NCBI GenBank assembly: GCA_027493955.1
Contig: JAOSJT010000001.1
Location: 4,636,552-4,700,551 of the forward strand
From: Bacteroidia bacterium
GTDB taxonomy: Bacteria > Bacteroidota > Ignavibacteria > SZUA-365
Reading direction: 5' to 3'
DNA: 64,000 bases
In this document: positions 60,737 to 64,000 of the stretch, piece by piece
Layout: each line of letters opens with the position of its first letter
How positions within the stretch are numbered: the stretch's first letter is position 1
The notes under the pieces: generated by a model
The model's input: the letters and a program-made list of their open reading frames with translations, nothing else
The model's database searches: none
Told to the model about the DNA's origin: nothing
Translations under genes and position numbers: made by a program

Positions 60737-62374
60737 ATGGCTCACACCGCACGCGCGTGCCCGGCGCTCCTGTTCTCCATCCTCGCGGTTCTTCTTCTCA
60801 CGTCTCCCGTCATTCCGCTTGCCGCACAGCAACTCGGGACTGTTCCCGACAGGAAAAAGGAGGATGAGAAGATCTCCGCACGGGAAATGCAGCAGCAACA
60901 GGCCCTTCCGACCGTCGAAGTACCGGTCAATGACACGACGTACATCGTCGGTCCGGGCGACGAGCTGAGCATCAACATTTTCGGAACGCAGTTCTATTCG
61001 CTCAAGTCAGTCGTCAACAGTGACGGATCGCTGATCATACCCGAACTCGGACGCGTGTTTGTGCGCAACGCGTCGCTGCTCGACGTCCGCGAGAAGGTCC
61101 GCATGCTGCTGCGCGACGAGATCCGGCGCGCGGAGATCGTCGTGAGTCTCGGAAGGGCGCGACAGGTGAAAGTGACCGTGGCAGGTGCTGTCCAGCGGCC
61201 GGGTATCGTTGTCCTGCCCGCCACCGCGCGGGTTTCAGAAGCCCTCGAGATGTCCGGCGGCGGCATCAAGGACACGACAGCATTGCGCAACATTATCGTG
61301 CGCCGTGGTGACGGAGCTATCGTGAGAGCCGATCTCCTTCGCTATTTCCGTATCGGGGACCTCGACGCCAATCCCTTTGTCAGCGGCGGAGACAGGATAT
61401 ACTTCCCGCCGAAGGACAGAATCGTCAGCGTCTACGGCGCGGTGGGGATCGAAGGACGCGTGGATTATGTGGAGGGCGAACGGCTGTTCGATCTTGTCGA
61501 GGCCTGTCAAAGTTTTCGTGCGCCGGCGTTTCTTGACAGTATAGAGGTCGTGCGTTTCGAAGCCGATCACCGGAGCACGAAGCGTTTTTTCCTCGATCTG
61601 CGAGGATATCCGCACGATGAGAGTAAAAATATCGCACTGGAGGCGGGTGATCTGATACTCGTGCGCGCCATGCCGCGCTATCGCATGCATCAGCTCGTGC
61701 TGGTTACCGGCGAGGTGCGCTACGAGGGCAGTTACAGCATCATTCAGGGAGAGAGTACACTGCGCGACATTATCACGCAGGCGGGCGGATTCACCCCCAA
61801 CGCGTCACTCGAAGAGGCCGTGTTGATCCGCAAACCGCCGGAGTCGGAGAAAGACATCGAATTCGAGCGTTTGCAGAAAATTCCCGCCGCGGATATGCGT
61901 GAAGACGAGTACGAATATTTCAAGGCTCGTTCGCGCGAAAAAATCGGTATGATGGTCGTGGATTTCAAGAAGCTGTTTCTGCAGGGAGATTTGTCCCAGG
62001 ACATCCTCCTCCGCGAGGGCGACGTCATCGAAGTGCCGAAACTGAAGAATTACATCCGCATCATCGGCCGCGTGAACAATCCCGGCAACGTCATTTTCAA
62101 TCCCGATTGGACGTACATGAACTATCTGAACGCGGTCGGAGGCTTCGGCTGGCGGGCGGATGACGGCGACGTCCGCGTCGTGAAGGCGCGCACTGGCGAG
62201 CTGGTGGATGCGGAGAATTATAGCGATTACGAACTCGAGCCCGGCGACACAATCTGGGTGCCGGAAGTACCGGAGGTGAAATTCTGGGAAATCGCCTTCG
62301 AAGCGCTCGGCGTCATTTCGCAGATTGCCGGTATTGTCGGTATCGTCATCGCAATTTCACAGATCAACAAGTGA
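60737..62374 (+). CDS. Wza-like polysaccharide export protein (PES and SLBB domains)
   Basis: 545 residues, signal peptide ending VIPLAAQ. The Poly_export (PES) domain lies at ~60-145: YIVGPGDELSINIFG, VNSDGSLIIPELGRV and LRDEIRRAEIVVSLG. Three or so SLBB domains follow (VKVTVAGAVQRPGIVVLPA, VSVYGAVGIEGRVDYVEG, VLVTGEVRYEGSYSIIQGESTLRD split by the turn, then IRIIGRVNNPGNVIFNPDW). A C-terminal hydrophobic helix (EALGVISQIAGIVGIVIAIS) would span the outer or inner membrane. It exports capsule or exopolysaccharide together with the Wzz-like protein starting 10 bases later. Confidence 0.93.
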   Translation: MAHTARACPALLFSILAVLLLTSPVIPLAAQQLGTVPDRKKEDEKISAREMQQQQALPTVEVPVNDTTYIVGPGDELSINIFGTQFYSLKSVVNSDGSLIIPELGRVFVRNASLLDVREKVRMLLRDEIRRAEIVVSLGRARQVKVTVAGAVQRPGIVVLPATARVSEALEMSGGGIKDTTALRNIIVRRGDGAIVRADLLRYFRIGDLDANPFVSGGDRIYFPPKDRIVSVYGAVGIEGRVDYVEGERLFDLVEACQSFRAPAFLDSIEVVRFEADHRSTKRFFLDLRGYPHDESKNIALEAGDLILVRAMPRYRMHQLVLVTGEVRYEGSYSIIQGESTLRDIITQAGGFTPNASLEEAVLIRKPPESEKDIEFERLQKIPAADMREDEYEYFKARSREKIGMMVVDFKKLFLQGDLSQDILLREGDVIEVPKLKNYIRIIGRVNNPGNVIFNPDWTYMNYLNAVGGFGWRADDGDVRVVKARTGELVDAENYSDYELEPGDTIWVPEVPEVKFWEIAFEALGVISQIAGIVGIVIAISQINK

Positions 62375-62384
62375 GTTGACGCCC

Positions 62385-63602
62385 ATGCGCGAAGCAGCAT
62401 CGAACAGCGATTTAGACGGCTGGCTCTCCCTGTACCGGAGCGTCCGCGCGAAGTGGAAGGCTGTACTGGGCATGATGGGAGCGATCACGGCCGTGATGCT
62501 CGTCTATGTGCTCATCATGCCGCAGAAGTTCACATCCACGGTGACGCTGTTACCTCCACAGAAGGAAAGCAATGCGATGGGGCTCGGCTCGTTACTGCAG
62601 GGTGCCTCGTCCTTGCCCATGTTCGATATCGGCTCCTCCCTCGGCTTCGGTGGCAGGCCGAGCGACATTTTCGGCGAGATACTCAAAAGTCAATCCGTGG
62701 CGGAGAGTCTCATCGTCGGACACAGGCTCGACGCGTATTTCGGTGTGCCCGCCGGGAAATCGCACCGGCACGCCATAGAGCCGCTGCGTGAAGCCAGCGA
62801 GATCGAAATCAACAAGAACGGGCTGATCCGCGTATCCGTTACGCTCGGTACCGGATTCTTTCCTTCGTCTTCCGAGATTGACTCGATCAAGGCGCTCGCC
62901 GCCAACGTCGCGAACGATTATGTGCTGTGGCTGGACCGCATCAACCGCGACAAGCTGATCTCGAGCGCGCGGAATTCCCGGCAGTTCATCGAGCAGGAAC
63001 TGCAACGGACGCAGGATGAACTTGACAGCGCCTACGCCAAGCTGGTCAGTTTTCAGCGTGCCAATAAGTCCGTGTTTCTGGACAAGCAAATGGAAGCCGC
63101 GTTGAGCGGCGCAACGGACATCAGGGAGAAATTGATGCAGGCGCGGGTGGAACTGGGCGTGCGGAAGCGTGATTTCGCGGAGCACAGCCGTGTGATCGCG
63201 CAATTGCAGTCGCAGATCGATGAATTGTCACGCCAGTATCAGTCCATGAGTTCGGGCGCCGGCGGGGAGGACTATGCGGTGCCCTTCCAGCGTGTTCCCG
63301 AAGTCGCCCGCGACATGGCGGGTCTGATGCGCGATGTAAAGATTCTCGAGCAGGTGATCCTGTATTTGAGTCAGCAGTATTATGAGGATCGCGTGCAGGA
63401 AGCGCGCGACACGCCCACGGTGCAGGTGCTGGATGCGGCGGTGCCGGCGATACAGCGCACGTCGCCGAAGCGTGCCGCATGGATGTTGATGACGGTATTT
63501 CTCGCTTTTGTGGGATCGGTCGGTTTCATCATGGTACGCGCATTCCTCGACGCACGTCGCGGAGCTGTGCCGGCGCATCCATCGGATTCGAGACGCTCCT
63601 GA
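62385..63602 (+). CDS. Wzz/chain-length determinant-type polysaccharide co-polymerase
   Basis: 405 residues. Wzz layout: N-terminal membrane helix (MMGAITAVMLVYVLIMP) followed by QKFTSTVTLLPPQKE, a periplasmic domain with long coiled helices (ELQRTQDELDSAYAKLVSFQ, QLQSQIDELSRQYQSM) and the GNVR-like segment PEVARDMAGLMRDVKILEQV. Then TPTVQVLDAAVPAIQRTSPKRA precedes the C-terminal helix (WMLMTVFLAFVGSVGFIMV). There is no tyrosine kinase domain. It controls polymer length or export with the SLBB protein. Confidence 0.9.
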   Translation: MREAASNSDLDGWLSLYRSVRAKWKAVLGMMGAITAVMLVYVLIMPQKFTSTVTLLPPQKESNAMGLGSLLQGASSLPMFDIGSSLGFGGRPSDIFGEILKSQSVAESLIVGHRLDAYFGVPAGKSHRHAIEPLREASEIEINKNGLIRVSVTLGTGFFPSSSEIDSIKALAANVANDYVLWLDRINRDKLISSARNSRQFIEQELQRTQDELDSAYAKLVSFQRANKSVFLDKQMEAALSGATDIREKLMQARVELGVRKRDFAEHSRVIAQLQSQIDELSRQYQSMSSGAGGEDYAVPFQRVPEVARDMAGLMRDVKILEQVILYLSQQYYEDRVQEARDTPTVQVLDAAVPAIQRTSPKRAAWMLMTVFLAFVGSVGFIMVRAFLDARRGAVPAHPSDSRRS

Positions 63603-63615
63603 GCGGGCGCAGAGC

Positions 63616-64000
63616 ATGGCGGCGCCAACCGTTCAGCGTTTTGCCCTGAATTTCTGGACGCTCACCGTCTCGAGAATTCTGTATCGTGCCGTGAGTGTCG
63701 GCGTGGCGATGTACCTCGCGCGTTCATTGGGCGCGGCGGTGCTGGGGGAATACGCAACGGTACTGAATGTGCTCACGTTATATCTCGCCTTCGCCGATCT
63801 TGGGGTGACCAATCTCGTGATACGGGACGTGAGCAGGGATACCTCGCTTTCCGCCGATTACCTCGACAATTTTTTCGGTCTGCAGCTGCTCGTGGGTGTG
63901 GCGCTGGTTTTCCTTATTCTCGGAACGGGCTGGATTTCGGGCTACAGCGAACTTCTCATCATTGCGCTGTTCATCGGAAGTTTCGGACCGCTGTTCAGCG
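63616..64000 (+). CDS. Polysaccharide flippase (Wzx-like), N-terminal part
   Basis: 128 codons from ATG 63616 to the window edge, frame open. The start reads APTVQRFALNFWTLTVSRIL, then VGVAMYLARSLGAAVLGEYA and VLTLYLAFADLGVTNLVIRDVSRD. This is the classic N-terminus of MATE-like oligosaccharide flippases (RALGPEGFGxY and DLGLxxxxxRExxR positions). It moves lipid-linked repeat units across the inner membrane. Thirteen bases after the Wzz-like gene, so part of the same operon. Confidence 0.85.
   Translation, partial: MAAPTVQRFALNFWTLTVSRILYRAVSVGVAMYLARSLGAAVLGEYATVLNVLTLYLAFADLGVTNLVIRDVSRDTSLSADYLDNFFGLQLLVGVALVFLILGTGWISGYSELLIIALFIGSFGPLFS

Overview
The window looks like a chromosomal segment of a Gram-negative bacterium of the Bacteroidota/Chlorobiota (FCB) group. 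The closest style I can name is Kapabacteria or Ignavibacteria-like, which is an inference. The grounds are four secreted proteins with type IX secretion (T9SS) style C-terminal sorting domains, one of them carrying long runs of choice-of-anchor D (ASPM/SPD-2/Hydin-like) repeats, a DUF3098 protein, a DUF2723 membrane glycosyltransferase, an HYC_CC_PP-type protein, a LolCDE system and an outer-membrane beta-barrel. The backbone is moderately GC-rich. Shine-Dalgarno motifs are used. Several promoters can be read as TTG, then 20 bases, then a TA-rich -10 box.

Region 1 (1-20.1 kb) is envelope and secretion. It holds the end of a beta-barrel protein, a CHASE2 membrane sensor overlapping a FecR/TPR protein, a roughly 2100-residue anchor-D surface protein, a YefM-YoeB toxin-antitoxin pair with a readable operator, two paralogous Ycf48/sortilin-like T9SS proteins with near-identical 5' leaders, and a beta-helix T9SS protein.

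Region 2 (20.1-36 kb) is mostly housekeeping: rpsT, a CorC-type CBS membrane protein, a PrsW protease, an intergenic zone of repeats hit by an IS3-family element with a frameshifted transposase, wecB, a GT4 glycosyltransferase, dusB, a coiled-coil lipoprotein with a LysM partner, phoH, prfB with the programmed +1 frameshift, and lolC-lolE-lolD.

Region 3 (36-43.7 kb) is an AT-rich accessory island. A leucine-rich-repeat lipoprotein is followed by two direct 1473-bp copies of an IS701-like element, the second inactivated by a nonsense codon. They bracket three foreign-looking genes: two unknowns and an FkbM methyltransferase. A decayed, inverted relative of the same element closes the island.

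Region 4 (43.7-52.5 kb) holds a DUF3098 protein, a DUF2723 protein, UDP-glucuronate decarboxylase, a convergent GT2-GT39 pair, a 1.5-kb array of about 21 paired-hairpin units, a long heptamer array and tRNA-Cys. Region 5 (52.5-59.3 kb) is a copper/silver efflux operon: HYC_CC_PP protein, TolC, CusB fused to a cupredoxin domain, and CusA. Region 6 (59.3-64 kb) has a methyltransferase, tRNA-Leu and the start of a polysaccharide export locus (Wza-like SLBB protein, Wzz-like protein, flippase running off the end).

The least explained signals are tandem arrays of several different 7-bp words, four of which stop at or within about 2 bp of a candidate promoter, and the array of covarying paired hairpins.
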